A program made the position numbers and the translations under genes. Positions 1-7,519 of a stretch of 64,000 bases of DNA are shown here, in pieces. The notes below the pieces were generated by a model that did not search any database, was not told where the DNA came from, and saw nothing but the letters and a program-made list of their open reading frames with translations. The stretch lies in assembly GCF_014198245.1 (NCBI RefSeq), contig NZ_JACIHE010000004.1, positions 343,997 to 407,996 of the forward strand, given 5' to 3'. This stretch comes from Bradyrhizobium sp. cir1. Lineage in GTDB: Bacteria > Pseudomonadota > Alphaproteobacteria > Rhizobiales > Xanthobacteraceae. Within the stretch, counting starts at the first letter, position 1, and the number at the start of each line of letters is the position of its first letter.

Positions 1-733
1 GATCGTAGGACCCGGTGATCCAGGTTGAGCCACCGCCGAGCTTCCAGGTGTCGCCCTTCCAGGTGTCGCCGCCGGGCTCGTCCGGCGAGGGGATCGAATG
101 GGTGCGCCACAGGTGCTTGCCCGTCGCCGGATCCCAGCCGTCGATGAAGCCGCGGGTGCCGAACTCGGCGCCGGAGATGCCGGTGATGACGACACCGTCG
201 GCGACCAGCGGGGCCACCGTCATCGAATAGCCTTCCTTGATGTCGGCCGCCTTCTGCCGCCACAGCTCATTGCCGTCCTTGGCGTCGAGCGCGATGACAT
301 TGGCATCTAACGTGGTGCGGAACACCTTGCCGTCATAGAGCGCCGCGCCGCGGTTGATGATGCCGCAGCAGACGATGCGCGGCGTCTCGGCGGGGTACTC
401 GACCTTGGATTTCCAGATCTGCTTGCCGGTCTTGGCGTCGACCGCCATGGTTGCGTTGTGCGAGGTCACGTAGATCACGCCCTGGTACACCAGCGGCTGC
501 GATTCCTCGCTGCGATCGTCGTTGAAGGAGTAGTTCCAGACCGGGACGAGGTTCTTGACGGTGTCCTTGTTGATCTGGTTCAGGGTCGAGAAGCGCTGCA
601 GATTGTAGCCCATCCCGTAATTGAGAACGTTCGATGTATCGGTCGCGCCCTTGACCAGCTGCTCAGTGGTCTGTGCGTACGCACACGTCGATGCAAGCAT
701 GACGAGGCTCGCGGCCATCGCAAAGCGTTTCAT
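1..733 (-). CDS. PQQ-dependent methanol/ethanol-family dehydrogenase (N-terminal 244 residues; cut by window edge)
   Basis: Periplasmic quinoprotein alcohol dehydrogenase. The start is ATG 731-733 on the complement, with GGGAGGA just upstream. Residues 1-20 form a signal peptide ending AYA. Beta-propeller tryptophan-docking repeats are visible (DAKTGKQIW at 99-107, DAKDGNELW at 150-158, DPATGKHLW at 201-209). The vicinal cysteines that contact PQQ are C122-C123, and GAEFGTRG carries the metal-ligand glutamate E190. The segment after CCGIINRG lacks the insert I associate with XoxF5 and reads more like Mdh2/ExaF-type enzymes. The aspartate pair separating lanthanide from calcium enzymes lies beyond the left edge, so the metal cannot be read here. 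The neighbouring lanmodulin suggests a lanthanide. The family assignment is firm; the subtype is open. Confidence 0.93.
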   Translation of the reverse strand, partial: MKRFAMAASLVMLASTCAYAQTTEQLVKGATDTSNVLNYGMGYNLQRFSTLNQINKDTVKNLVPVWNYSFNDDRSEESQPLVYQGVIYVTSHNATMAVDAKTGKQIWKSKVEYPAETPRIVCCGIINRGAALYDGKVFRTTLDANVIALDAKDGNELWRQKAADIKEGYSMTVAPLVADGVVITGISGAEFGTRGFIDGWDPATGKHLWRTHSIPSPDEPGGDTWKGDTWKLGGGSTWITGSYD

Positions 734-1074
734 CCGTTCCTCCCAATATGCGCGCCTTTTGACGCTGCGTCGGCAACACTCCGCCCGAATGCAAAACGCG
801 TCAATACGAAAGTCGTAAGCGCGACGCCGATCTATTGGACGCCAGATGCCAGTCACCTGACGGAGACCTTACAGCCTGCTCTCACTTGTGCGCAGGCGCT
901 GCAAAAATTCCGTGGGATGATGCAGTGCCGGACAAAAGCCGAGGGGACGCGGCCATCGGGGTCCTCTGATTGTGCGGCGCGCAGGTTGCAATTCCGCTTG
1001 AACCCGGGCTCGCCTTGCGGACTTAATGTTGTTTGATCCCGCTCGAATCGGGGCTCTTGGTCTGGGAGGTCATG
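734..1074. promoter_or_regulatory. Divergent intergenic region between the quinoprotein dehydrogenase and lanM
   Basis: About 340 bases separate the two divergent starts. Only the Shine-Dalgarno sites at the two ends are evident (GGGAGGA before 733, GGAGGT at 1065-1070). I see no convincing -35/-10 pair, operator palindrome or riboswitch fold. It must hold the promoters of both genes and would be the natural target of a lanthanide- or alcohol-responsive regulator; that is inference from position only. Confidence 0.4.
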
Positions 1075-1461
1075 ATGCTATCGCGTCGCTCTGTTGCGCT
1101 TGCGCTCACGCTTGCTGTTTTGTCCGGCCCGGCCTGGTCGGCCTCCGCCGTCAAGATGTTCGATACCGACAATGACGGCACGCTCGACCTCGCCGAGGTG
1201 AAGAAGGCCGCGAGTGCGCTGTTCGCAAAACTCGATCCCGATCACGACGGTACGCTGGACGCGCGCGAATTGCGCGGGCGGCTGACGGCCAAAGAACTCG
1301 CCGCTGCCGATCCCGATCGCGACGGGACTCTCACGCTCGACGAATATTTGTCCGTGGTGGAGCAGCGCTTCAATGCGGCCAATCCCGACAAGGACGGAAC
1401 GCTGGACGCTAAGGAGCTCAACTCGCGTGCCGGCCGCGCGCTGCTGCGCTTGTTGCGGTGA
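1075..1461 (+). CDS. lanM: Lanmodulin-like periplasmic four-EF-hand protein
   Basis: A 128-residue secreted protein with signal peptide (residues 1 to about 24) and four EF-hand loops at 30-41, 54-65, 79-90 and 103-114. The loops are separated by only 12, 13 and 12 residues, which is the lanmodulin arrangement rather than the roughly 25-residue spacing of calmodulin-type pairs. Three loops have proline at loop position 2 (DPDHDGTLD, DPDRDGTLT, NPDKDGTLD), the hallmark of lanmodulin. Loop 1 has Thr there (DTDNDGTLD), and loop 3 has Thr rather than Asp at position 9. The fourth loop starts with Asn, as in Methylorubrum LanM, and the helical tail ending in LLRLLR also matches. Start 1075 is chosen for 5-base spacing from GGAGG; 1072 is the alternative. 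It probably binds trivalent lanthanides in the periplasm beside the divergent quinoprotein. Confidence 0.88.
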   Translation: MLSRRSVALALTLAVLSGPAWSASAVKMFDTDNDGTLDLAEVKKAASALFAKLDPDHDGTLDARELRGRLTAKELAAADPDRDGTLTLDEYLSVVEQRFNAANPDKDGTLDAKELNSRAGRALLRLLR

Positions 1462-1630
1462 GTGTGGCAGCGCTTGACTGGGAGCGAAGGCGATTTGCAC
1501 GAGAGCGAAATTCGCAAACAATATTCGACAGTTCGCTGTATCAGCGGTTCAATTCCAGCTTGCGCTGTGCATGAGGCAGCCCTAGGTTTTGCCCGCGCGA
1601 TGTCGCGCTCAATACCTTGGGAGACCCCGA

Positions 1631-1711
1631 ATGGCTTGGAAAGCTCCGAAGATCGTGGAAGTGCCGGTCGGCATGGAAATCAACATGTACGCCTGCGCTG
1701 CGCGCAAGTAG
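1631..1711 (+). CDS. pqqA: PQQ precursor peptide PqqA
   Basis: A 26-residue peptide (MAWKAPKIVEVPV... ending ACAARK) carrying the conserved E-x-x-x-Y of PqqA as EINMY, residues 16-20. In this family the Glu and Tyr side chains are cross-linked by the radical SAM enzyme PqqE with chaperone PqqD, then excised and oxidised to PQQ. GGGAG at 1619-1623 lies 7 bases upstream of ATG. No pqqB, C, D or E gene follows; the next gene is an outer-membrane protein. It is therefore an orphan or extra pqqA placed beside PQQ-using genes, and its processing must use Pqq enzymes encoded elsewhere. Confidence 0.9.
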   Translation: MAWKAPKIVEVPVGMEINMYACAARK

Positions 1712-1774
1712 GACTGACGAACCTGCCGCGGCTTCGGTGGCGAATGCCATCGGAGCCGTGGTAGTGTTCGCCGG

Positions 1775-2644
1775 ATGCGCATTGGAGCCCACACAATTTG
1801 GATGACGGTTGCGTGCACGGTTGCGCTCGCACCGGCATGTGTCAGTGCCGAGGAGGGCTTTGATACCGAGCACATCTTCGGCTTCATGATCGGCACCGAT
1901 GTCGGCAACGTCGGCGAGCGCGAATTCCAGACCCAGACGACAGGCCGGTTCGGCAAGGGTGGCGGCACCTATCGCGCCCTCGCGCAGGAGCTCGAGATCG
2001 AGGTCGTGCCGCTGCCGAACTTTCGCATCGAGCTCGGCGCCACCGCCAGCCTGCACGACATCACCGGCGTTCCCGACATCGACGATCGCCGCCAGTTCAA
2101 CTTCCAGGGTGCCTCGCTCGACCTGCGTTATCGCCTGCTCGACCGCGAGCGTGCCCCGTTCGGTCTCACCATCGCCGCCGAACTCCATGGCGACCGCATC
2201 GATGAGACCTCCGGCGCGAGGGGGCGGATGTACGGCACCGACTTCACGCTCGCCTTCGACCGCGAGCTCGTTCCGAACTTCGTCATCGGCGCGCTCAACC
2301 TGATCTATCAGCCGGAATGGGCACGCTTCGAGGTGGCCGGGACGTCCGAGAGGAGCTCCACCATCGGCGCGGCCTTTGCAGCCCTGGCGCGGGTGCGCCC
2401 CAACGTGCTGTTCGGCGGCGAGATGCGTTACTTCCGGCAATATGAGGGCATTGGCCTCGGCGAGCTTTCGGGCCAGGCCCTGTTTGTCGGGCCGACGGCC
2501 TATTTCCAGCTCTCCGAGCGCTCCCGGCTGACCATGAGCTGGAGCATGCAGGCCTGGGGTCGCCCGGCCGGCTCAGGCGGCAATCTCGACCTCGTCAATT
2601 TCGAACGGCATCAGGCGCGATTGGTGTTCGGGGTGAATTTTTAG
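1775..2644 (+). CDS. Predicted outer-membrane beta-barrel protein of unknown function
   Basis: A 289-residue protein with an N-terminal signal sequence (about residues 1-25, ending CVSA). It has many alternating hydrophobic/polar strands and ends in F (LVFGVNF), the usual last residue of an outer-membrane barrel. It starts 63 bases after pqqA on the same strand and may share its transcript. The Shine-Dalgarno is weak, so Met-10 at 1802 is an alternative start. I do not recognise a named family. A role in moving substrate or metal for the quinoprotein system is suggested only by position. Confidence 0.7.
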   Translation: MRIGAHTIWMTVACTVALAPACVSAEEGFDTEHIFGFMIGTDVGNVGEREFQTQTTGRFGKGGGTYRALAQELEIEVVPLPNFRIELGATASLHDITGVPDIDDRRQFNFQGASLDLRYRLLDRERAPFGLTIAAELHGDRIDETSGARGRMYGTDFTLAFDRELVPNFVIGALNLIYQPEWARFEVAGTSERSSTIGAAFAALARVRPNVLFGGEMRYFRQYEGIGLGELSGQALFVGPTAYFQLSERSRLTMSWSMQAWGRPAGSGGNLDLVNFERHQARLVFGVNF

Positions 2645-2654
2645 GGGATTCTTT

Positions 2655-2851
2655 CCCTCTCCCCTTGTGGGAGAGGGTGGCTTGCCGCGATAGCGGCGAG
2701 ACGGGTGAGGGGTCTCTCTCCGCGAGTCCAACTCTCATTTGAGTCCACGGATAGAACCCCTCATCCGGCGCCATAGCCGAAGCTTCGCTTCGGCGTTCTT
2801 AAGAACGACGGCCGAAGGCCGCCTATGCCACCTTCTCCCACAAGGGGAGAA
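2655..2851. repeat. Dispersed palindromic repeat pair, ccctctcccc / ggggagaagg type
   Basis: Two inverted units face each other. The left one (2655-2713) contains the hairpin CCCTCTCCCCTTGTGGGAGAGGG and runs to gggtgagggg. The right one begins acccctcatccgg and ends with ctcccacaaggggag. A secondary hairpin with cttcg repeats lies in the middle. The same element type recurs near 10905, 16706, 37485 and 38969. It fills most of the gap between the barrel protein and the next small gene; no other feature is seen in 2645-2967. Confidence 0.8.
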
Positions 2852-2967
2852 GGAATTCCGAACGTGCGGCCTGCAGTTCCCAATCCTCACGTCCGATTGA
2901 AACTTCCCGCTCCTTGACACGTAACCTATGGTGCTAATCTCAAGTGCCCCCGCGACAGGATTCCGGC

Positions 2968-3177
2968 ATGAACCCGATCGACCTTGTGGTGACTGTGTGT
3001 GCGGTGCTCTCGCCTGCGACCTGCGAGGAGCAGCATCTGGTGTTCAACTATGCGGGATCGCCCCGCCAATGCGTGATGGCGGCGCCGCCCTATATCGCGC
3101 AATGGGTCGGCGAGCATCCGAAATGGCAGGCGGTGCGGTGGCGCTGCGAATACCCGCACCCGAACGACAAGGCGTAA
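2968..3177 (+). CDS. Small conserved-looking hypothetical protein, 69 aa
   Basis: Start ATG 2968 is preceded by GACAGGA with good spacing. The product begins MNPIDLVVTVCAVLSPATCEE and has a short hydrophobic N-terminus and four cysteines (three clustered in the first half, one near the C-terminus). It could be a short signal anchor followed by a disulfide-bonded periplasmic tail. It stands alone, convergent with the next gene, with ten bases between the stops. No function can be assigned. Confidence 0.6.
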   Translation: MNPIDLVVTVCAVLSPATCEEQHLVFNYAGSPRQCVMAAPPYIAQWVGEHPKWQAVRWRCEYPHPNDKA

Positions 3178-3187
3178 GCCGGTCGCG

Positions 3188-3535
3188 CTACTTCGTGCAG
3201 TCCTTCAGATCCTTGTCGGCGATCGAGAACACAGCGTCCGCTCTGATCTCGATGTCGCGGACGATGCACTGCCGTGCATTGGGGTAGCTGACCTTGGCGT
3301 CATAGCGGCCGGGCTCGACGCCGGTGATGCGCAGCCGCTCGTCGTGGTCGACCTCCTTGTCCTTGTCGTTGAGGCACTGGTTCGGGCCCCAGTCGGTCTT
3401 GCCGGCGGGCGAGAGCTGAAAGCCGGAGATCGTCTCCGTGGTGAGATTCCAGAGCCGGATGCCTTTGCCCTTGGTCTGCGCAGCGGCTTCGCCGGCAAGC
3501 GTCAACAACGCGATCAAAGCAAGAACCCCACGCAT
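3188..3535 (-). CDS. Secreted hypothetical protein, 115 aa
   Basis: Start ATG 3533-3535 on the complement has GGGAGG eight bases upstream, better than the upstream in-frame Met at 3565. It has a signal peptide (residues 1 to about 20, ending GEAAA). The mature part begins QTKGKGIRLWNLT and has three cysteines (in NQCLND, RQCIVRD and the C-terminal KDCTK). The fold suggests a small beta-rich periplasmic domain. It lies 26 bases downstream of the pentapeptide-repeat gene on the same strand and is probably co-transcribed with it. Function unknown. Confidence 0.65.
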   Translation of the reverse strand: MRGVLALIALLTLAGEAAAQTKGKGIRLWNLTTETISGFQLSPAGKTDWGPNQCLNDKDKEVDHDERLRITGVEPGRYDAKVSYPNARQCIVRDIEIRADAVFSIADKDLKDCTK

Positions 3536-3561
3536 CAGCCAGTCCTCCCAAAGGCGCGCCG

Positions 3562-4389
3562 TCATTCCCTGATCAGGCGCTCGCGGTTCTTTGCCTTGTC
3601 GAAATTTTTGGCGCGGTCAAGGCCGTTCAATGCGATCAGCTTCGCCGAGACGAGATCGGCGCCGTCGAAATCGGCGTCGATGACGATGGCGCCGGTCAGA
3701 TCGGCTCCGCCGAGCTGAGCGTTTTTCAGTGATGCGCCGCTCAGATCGGCGCCCTTGAGGACTGCGAATTCGAGATCGACACGCGACAAATCGGCGTTAC
3801 GCGCGTTCAGCCGTTCCAGATTGGCGGATCTCAGCACCGCGCGCATCAGCCCCATCGACTGGTTGCGCATATCGGCGCCAAGATGCGCGTCCGCGATCGA
3901 GGCGCCGACCAGGCTTGCGCCGGTGAGGTCGGCCGCGATGCGTGCTCCCGACAGGTTCGCGCCGTCGAGACGCGCGCGGGCCATTTGCGAGGCGAACAGA
4001 TTGGCGCCCTTCAGGCTTGCGCCGGTAAGATCCGCATCCAGCAGCCACGCCTGATCGAGGATCGCACGGTCAAGCCTGGCGTCTCGGAGGATTGCCTTGT
4101 TGAGCCGCGCGGCGCGGAGAACCGCGTTGGACAGGTCCAGCCCCGAAAGATCGAGGCCCGACAGGCGTTTGCCGGTGAAATCGGCAGGCTGCTTTGGGCT
4201 CGCTTTGGCCAACACGGCCTCGACCTCTGGCCTCGTCATTTCGGCTGAGACCATCGCGGGGGAGGTGAGGTCGACGTCACGCATCATGTCCTGCGCGCCC
4301 GCCGTCATCGCAACGAGTGCAAGGCCAAGCGCTGCAAGACCACGCGCTGCAAGACCAAGCGTTGCGAAGGCGACCGTCCGCGTCATCAT
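3562..4389 (-). CDS. Exported pentapeptide-repeat protein
   Basis: A 275-residue protein with an N-terminal signal peptide (to about residue 33, ending TAGAQ). From about residue 70 to 250 it is almost continuous pentapeptide repeats of the A(D/N)LXX type, for example LSGLDLSGLDLSNAVL and ADLTGASLKGANLF. Such repeats fold as a right-handed quadrilateral beta-helix and act as rigid scaffolds or binding surfaces; this one would sit in the periplasm. No catalytic domain is attached. It is followed 26 bases later by a small secreted protein and preceded by a dispersed repeat. Confidence 0.85.
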   Translation of the reverse strand: MMTRTVAFATLGLAARGLAALGLALVAMTAGAQDMMRDVDLTSPAMVSAEMTRPEVEAVLAKASPKQPADFTGKRLSGLDLSGLDLSNAVLRAARLNKAILRDARLDRAILDQAWLLDADLTGASLKGANLFASQMARARLDGANLSGARIAADLTGASLVGASIADAHLGADMRNQSMGLMRAVLRSANLERLNARNADLSRVDLEFAVLKGADLSGASLKNAQLGGADLTGAIVIDADFDGADLVSAKLIALNGLDRAKNFDKAKNRERLIRE

Positions 4390-4407
4390 CAGCTCCGCCG
4401 CCGGCCC

Positions 4408-4510
4408 AAAGCATGATCCGGAAAAGTGCGAAGCGGTTTTCCGGAAAGATCATGCGCAAACAACAACCTAAAGCGCGATGACGATTCATCCAAATCTCAT
4501 CGCGCTTTAG
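4408..4510. repeat. Dispersed repeat, catgatccggaaaag type, with hairpin
   Basis: It contains aagcatgatccggaaaagtg and its partial inverse aaagatcatgc, followed by a separate hairpin with arms aaagcgcgatga and tcatcgcgcttt (4471-4509). A related copy starts at 19969 and a variant lies at 32735-32828. This element sits between the pentapeptide gene start and the 3' end of the ABC operon, where the hairpin could also end transcription. Confidence 0.75.
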
Positions 4511-4535
4511 TCTAGCACGTCCGCCAGGTGACCGG

Positions 4536-5264
4536 CTATGAAACATCTCGCTCAGTGCGGTCGCCTTGAGTTCGCTGGGCGAGGCCGGCCTTGATCGCCG
4601 CAATCTCGGCTTCGCCGCGTGCGTCGCGCGGGATGCCGATAGGCACCTCGGCCTCGATCCGCGCTGGCCGCGGCGACAGGAAGAACAGCCGGTCGCCCAG
4701 GCGCACAGCGTCGTCCAGGCTGTGTGTCACCAAAAGCGTCATCACTGGTCGGCTCGCGACGAGTGTTGCAATCTCATCGCGCAGGCGTCCGGCGAGAGCG
4801 TCATCGAGCGAGGCCAGCGGTTCGTCGAGCACCAGAATATCCGGCTCGACCGCAAAGGCGCGGGCGAGCGCCACGCGCCGGGCCAAGCCCAGCGAGAGCT
4901 CACCGGGATAGTGGTCGCGATGCGCTTCCAGCTCCAAAATCCTGAACAGCTCGGCGAGCTTGGCATCAGCGACGTCGGGCGCAGCCAGCCGCACATTCTG
5001 CTCGACCGAGCGCCACGGCAGCAGTCGCGGCTCCTGAAACACCATGCCGATGCGGGCCTCAGGCGGCCGCGCGATGTGGCCTGCAAAGTCGTGGTCCAAT
5101 CCCAGGATGATGCGCAGCATCGTGCTCTTGCCGCAGCCGGACGGTCCGATCAGCACGCCGACCTCGCCGGATTGAAGCGCAAATTTGACCGGCGCCAGCA
5201 CCTCGTGCGTTCCGCCCGCGGCGCTCCTGAAGGTCTTGCCTGTGATATCGACCTCAAGCCGCAC
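4536..5264 (-). CDS. NitT/TauT-type ABC transporter ATP-binding protein
   Basis: A 242-residue ABC ATPase of the SsuB/TauB/NrtD class. Walker A is GPSGCGKST (about residues 38-46), the signature is the degenerate LSLGLARR instead of LSGGQ, Walker B is ILVLDEPLASLD and the H-loop is LLVTHSLDD. It overlaps the upstream permease gene (5254-5991) by 11 bases, completing a binding protein-permease-ATPase operon read right to left. The substrate class is small organic anions in characterised relatives. The position inside the quinoprotein island hints at an alcohol-metabolism or metal-chelate role, not proven by sequence. Confidence 0.9.
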   Translation of the reverse strand: MRLEVDITGKTFRSAAGGTHEVLAPVKFALQSGEVGVLIGPSGCGKSTMLRIILGLDHDFAGHIARPPEARIGMVFQEPRLLPWRSVEQNVRLAAPDVADAKLAELFRILELEAHRDHYPGELSLGLARRVALARAFAVEPDILVLDEPLASLDDALAGRLRDEIATLVASRPVMTLLVTHSLDDAVRLGDRLFFLSPRPARIEAEVPIGIPRDARGEAEIAAIKAGLAQRTQGDRTERDVS

Positions 5265-5991
5265 GGGGCCGCCACCTGTTTGCGCGGGCTTCGAACGGCT
5301 GCACCAGCAAGGTTTCGATGACGAGCACGACGGCGGCGAATGTCAGCGAATAGGCCAGCAGCCGCGGCGTGTCGAATAACTGGAAGGCGACGCCGATCTC
5401 GAAGCCGACGCCATTCGGCCGTCCGAGCAGCTCGGCGACCAGCACGATCTTCCACACCAGCGACAATCCGGAGCGGGCCGAGGCCGCGATATAGGGCGCA
5501 AGCTGCGGCAGCACGACGTGGCGGAACGCGCGCCAGCGCGGCATCGCGAACACGCTTGCCATCTCGTCGAGGGAACGGTCCAGCGCGCGCGTGCCCTCGC
5601 GCAAGGTGACGATGGCGGTCGGCAGCTTGTTGATGGCGATCGCCGCGATTGCGGCGGCTTCAGTGAGCCCGGCCCAGATATAGGCGAGCACGATCACGAC
5701 CAGCGCCGGCAGGTTGAGCAGCAGGATCAGCCAGGGATCGCCGAGCCGATCGGCAAGCTTCACCCGTCCCATGAGATAGCCGATGGCGCTGCCGAGCGAC
5801 ATCGCCAGGGTGAAGGCGAGCGCGACGCGGGCCAGCGTCGCCCCGAGATGCAGGAACAGCGCGCCGGTTGAGCCTTCCGCGATCATCACCTGAAGCACGG
5901 CCGGCGGGGAAGGCAGCTTTGCGCCGCCGACGAGGAGTGCGGCAATCCACCAGATCGCGAGGAACAGGGCGAACGAGAGCAGACGCAGCAC
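5254..5991 (-). CDS. NitT/TauT-type ABC transporter permease
   Basis: A 245-residue polytopic inner-membrane protein of the BPD_transp_1 family (SsuC/TauC/NrtB type) with about six hydrophobic segments. The EAA-loop-like motif near residues 135-160 (LDEMASVFAMPRWRAFRHVV) is where the ATPase docks. The start lies 1 base from the stop of the binding-protein gene, and its 3' end overlaps the ATPase gene, so the three are translationally coupled. The substrate is unknown. Confidence 0.88.
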   Translation of the reverse strand: MLRLLSFALFLAIWWIAALLVGGAKLPSPPAVLQVMIAEGSTGALFLHLGATLARVALAFTLAMSLGSAIGYLMGRVKLADRLGDPWLILLLNLPALVVIVLAYIWAGLTEAAAIAAIAINKLPTAIVTLREGTRALDRSLDEMASVFAMPRWRAFRHVVLPQLAPYIAASARSGLSLVWKIVLVAELLGRPNGVGFEIGVAFQLFDTPRLLAYSLTFAAVVLVIETLLVQPFEARANRWRPRAA

Positions 5992-5992
5992 C

Positions 5993-6973
5993 TCAGTCTC
6001 CGGGGACTGCGTGATAGAAAGTGCCGGGGTCGAGCTCGGCTGCGGGCCCGACGAGGTCGCGTCCGCCGGTCTCGGCCAGCACGCGGTAGAGCACGCGCGC
6101 GTCCTTCTCCTCGTCGTCGATGCTCCGGCGCGGAATACCGTCGCGATAGCGGTCGCGGTAGGTCTTGAGCATGGCGGGATCGGTCGTGCCGGTGAGCGGC
6201 GCGATCTTCTCCCAAGCGGTATCCGATGTGACCAGCAATTGCTTGGCCTTGCGGGTCATCGCGATGAAGCGGGCGACTGCATCCTTGTGGCTCGCGGCCC
6301 AGCTCTCGTCGAAGACATAGCCGACCGCGGACACCGCGCCTTTGGCGCCGAGCTTCGGCAAGATCTCCTCGATGCCGGCGAGGCGCCGAAAGCCCTTGGC
6401 CTCGAGCTGGGCACAGAAATTCCAGAAGTTGAGGCTCGCATCCATCTCGCCGTCGAGGGCCTTGGCCGCGATCAGAGGCGGGGCGCCGTAGACGATGGTC
6501 GCTTCCGACTTCAGATCGATGCCGTCCTGCTTCATCCGCGCCTGGAGCAACAGCCAGCTCTTGTCGATCGCCCCGCCGGCGACCGCGAGCTTGCGGCCCT
6601 TGAGGTCGGCGAGCGTCTGAAGCGGCGAGGAGGCCGGCACCATCACCGCGCCGAGCGCGCTGGAATAGGGATAGAAGGTGAGCTTGGCGCCCAGCGCGCG
6701 CTCGCGTGACACCCACAGCCAGTCCGACAGGATGATGTCGGCGCTACCTGCACGCATTGCGATCTTGCCGGCTTCAGTGCTCGCGAGCTCGGTGACCTCC
6801 AGCGACAGGCCGGCCTCCTTGTCGAGGCCGGCGCTGCGGATCGCGGCCAGCTCCCAGGAGAATGTTCCGGTCTTCTGCACCGCAAGGCGAATGGTATCCG
6901 CAGCACGGGCCGGTGCAGCCAGCGGCAGCGCCAGCATCACCGCGAGCGCCGCTATTCGTCCCAAAACTCTCAT
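5993..6973 (-). CDS. NitT/TauT-type ABC transporter substrate-binding protein
   Basis: About 326 residues from Met at 6973 (upstream in-frame Met at 7024 possible). A signal peptide ends near PARAA, and the mature protein begins with TIRLAVQKTGTF, typical of the SsuA/TauA/NrtA fold. It has the periplasmic type II binding-protein pattern with a DIILSDWLW ligand-loop region and a C-terminal helical lobe. It is the first gene of a three-gene operon and is divergent from a small secreted Cys-containing protein at 7061. The ligand cannot be read from sequence; close linkage to quinoprotein accessory genes makes an island-specific ligand plausible. Confidence 0.85.
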   Translation of the reverse strand: MRVLGRIAALAVMLALPLAAPARAADTIRLAVQKTGTFSWELAAIRSAGLDKEAGLSLEVTELASTEAGKIAMRAGSADIILSDWLWVSRERALGAKLTFYPYSSALGAVMVPASSPLQTLADLKGRKLAVAGGAIDKSWLLLQARMKQDGIDLKSEATIVYGAPPLIAAKALDGEMDASLNFWNFCAQLEAKGFRRLAGIEEILPKLGAKGAVSAVGYVFDESWAASHKDAVARFIAMTRKAKQLLVTSDTAWEKIAPLTGTTDPAMLKTYRDRYRDGIPRRSIDDEEKDARVLYRVLAETGGRDLVGPAAELDPGTFYHAVPGD

Positions 6974-7060
6974 CACCTTGTGAGCCGCTTCCTCTGACGG
7001 AGTGCTTTTCAGGACAATACGCATAGCATAGCTTTGGTCGCAACCAGCGGGAGGACACGC

Positions 7061-7420
7061 ATGAAACTGGCCGGGCAGCTACGACCGATTGTCGCCGCAT
7101 TGGCGGTATTGGCGGCAACCGCATGCGTGGTGCGGGCCGGGGAGGCCAATGACTATCCGACCTCAGCGCGCGCGGAATATGTCTATGGCTGCATGAAGGC
7201 CAATGGCGAGACGCGGGCCGCGATCGAGCAATGTTCCTGCTCGATCGACGTGGTCGCCTCGATCGTGCCCTTTGAGCGCTATGTGACCGCAGAGACCGCG
7301 CTCAGCATGTCGCAGGTCCGCGGCAATCTCGGCGTGCAGTTTCGCACCTCGGAGCAGGCGAATTCTGCGGTGAATGATTTGCGCCGAGCGCAGGCAGAAG
7401 CCGAGGTGCGGTGTTTCTGA
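7061..7420 (+). CDS. Secreted hypothetical protein, 119 aa
   Basis: Start ATG 7061 follows GGGAGGA. It has a signal peptide (to about residue 26, ending CVVRAG). The mature part contains a YGCM...CSCSID cluster and a C-terminal Cys (EVRCF). The four mature-part cysteines suggest two disulfides in the periplasm. It is divergent from the ABC binding protein and convergent with the SoxYZ-like gene, with a palindromic repeat in the gap. I recognise no family; placement suggests a quinoprotein-system accessory. Confidence 0.7.
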   Translation: MKLAGQLRPIVAALAVLAATACVVRAGEANDYPTSARAEYVYGCMKANGETRAAIEQCSCSIDVVASIVPFERYVTAETALSMSQVRGNLGVQFRTSEQANSAVNDLRRAQAEAEVRCF

Positions 7421-7431
7421 ATTAGCGCTGT

Positions 7432-7506
7432 CATTCCGGGATGGTCCGAAGGACCAGACCCGGAATCTGGAGATTCCGGGTTCGATGCTTCGCATCGCGC
7501 CGGAAG
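7432..7506. repeat. Palindromic repeat between convergent genes
   Basis: It contains cattccgggatggtccgaaggacc followed by inverted copies (acccggaatctggagattccgggt) and a small cttcgcatcg hairpin. It lies between the convergent stops at 7420 and 7520, where it may also act as a bidirectional terminator. Confidence 0.65.
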
Positions 7507-7519
7507 GACGGCATCGCCG

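Noticed and set aside
1..733. Naming the dehydrogenase xoxF outright
   Set aside because: The decisive lanthanide Asp lies outside the window and the region after the CC pair is not of XoxF5 type.
458..1036. Plus-strand open frame overlapping the quinoprotein gene and its promoter
   Set aside because: It lies antisense to the dehydrogenase coding region and has no domain; codon use follows the antisense of a real gene.
1541..2440. Long minus-strand open frame antisense to the outer-membrane protein and pqqA
   Set aside because: It is a mirror of high-GC third positions of the plus-strand gene; no start context or domain, and it would conflict with pqqA.
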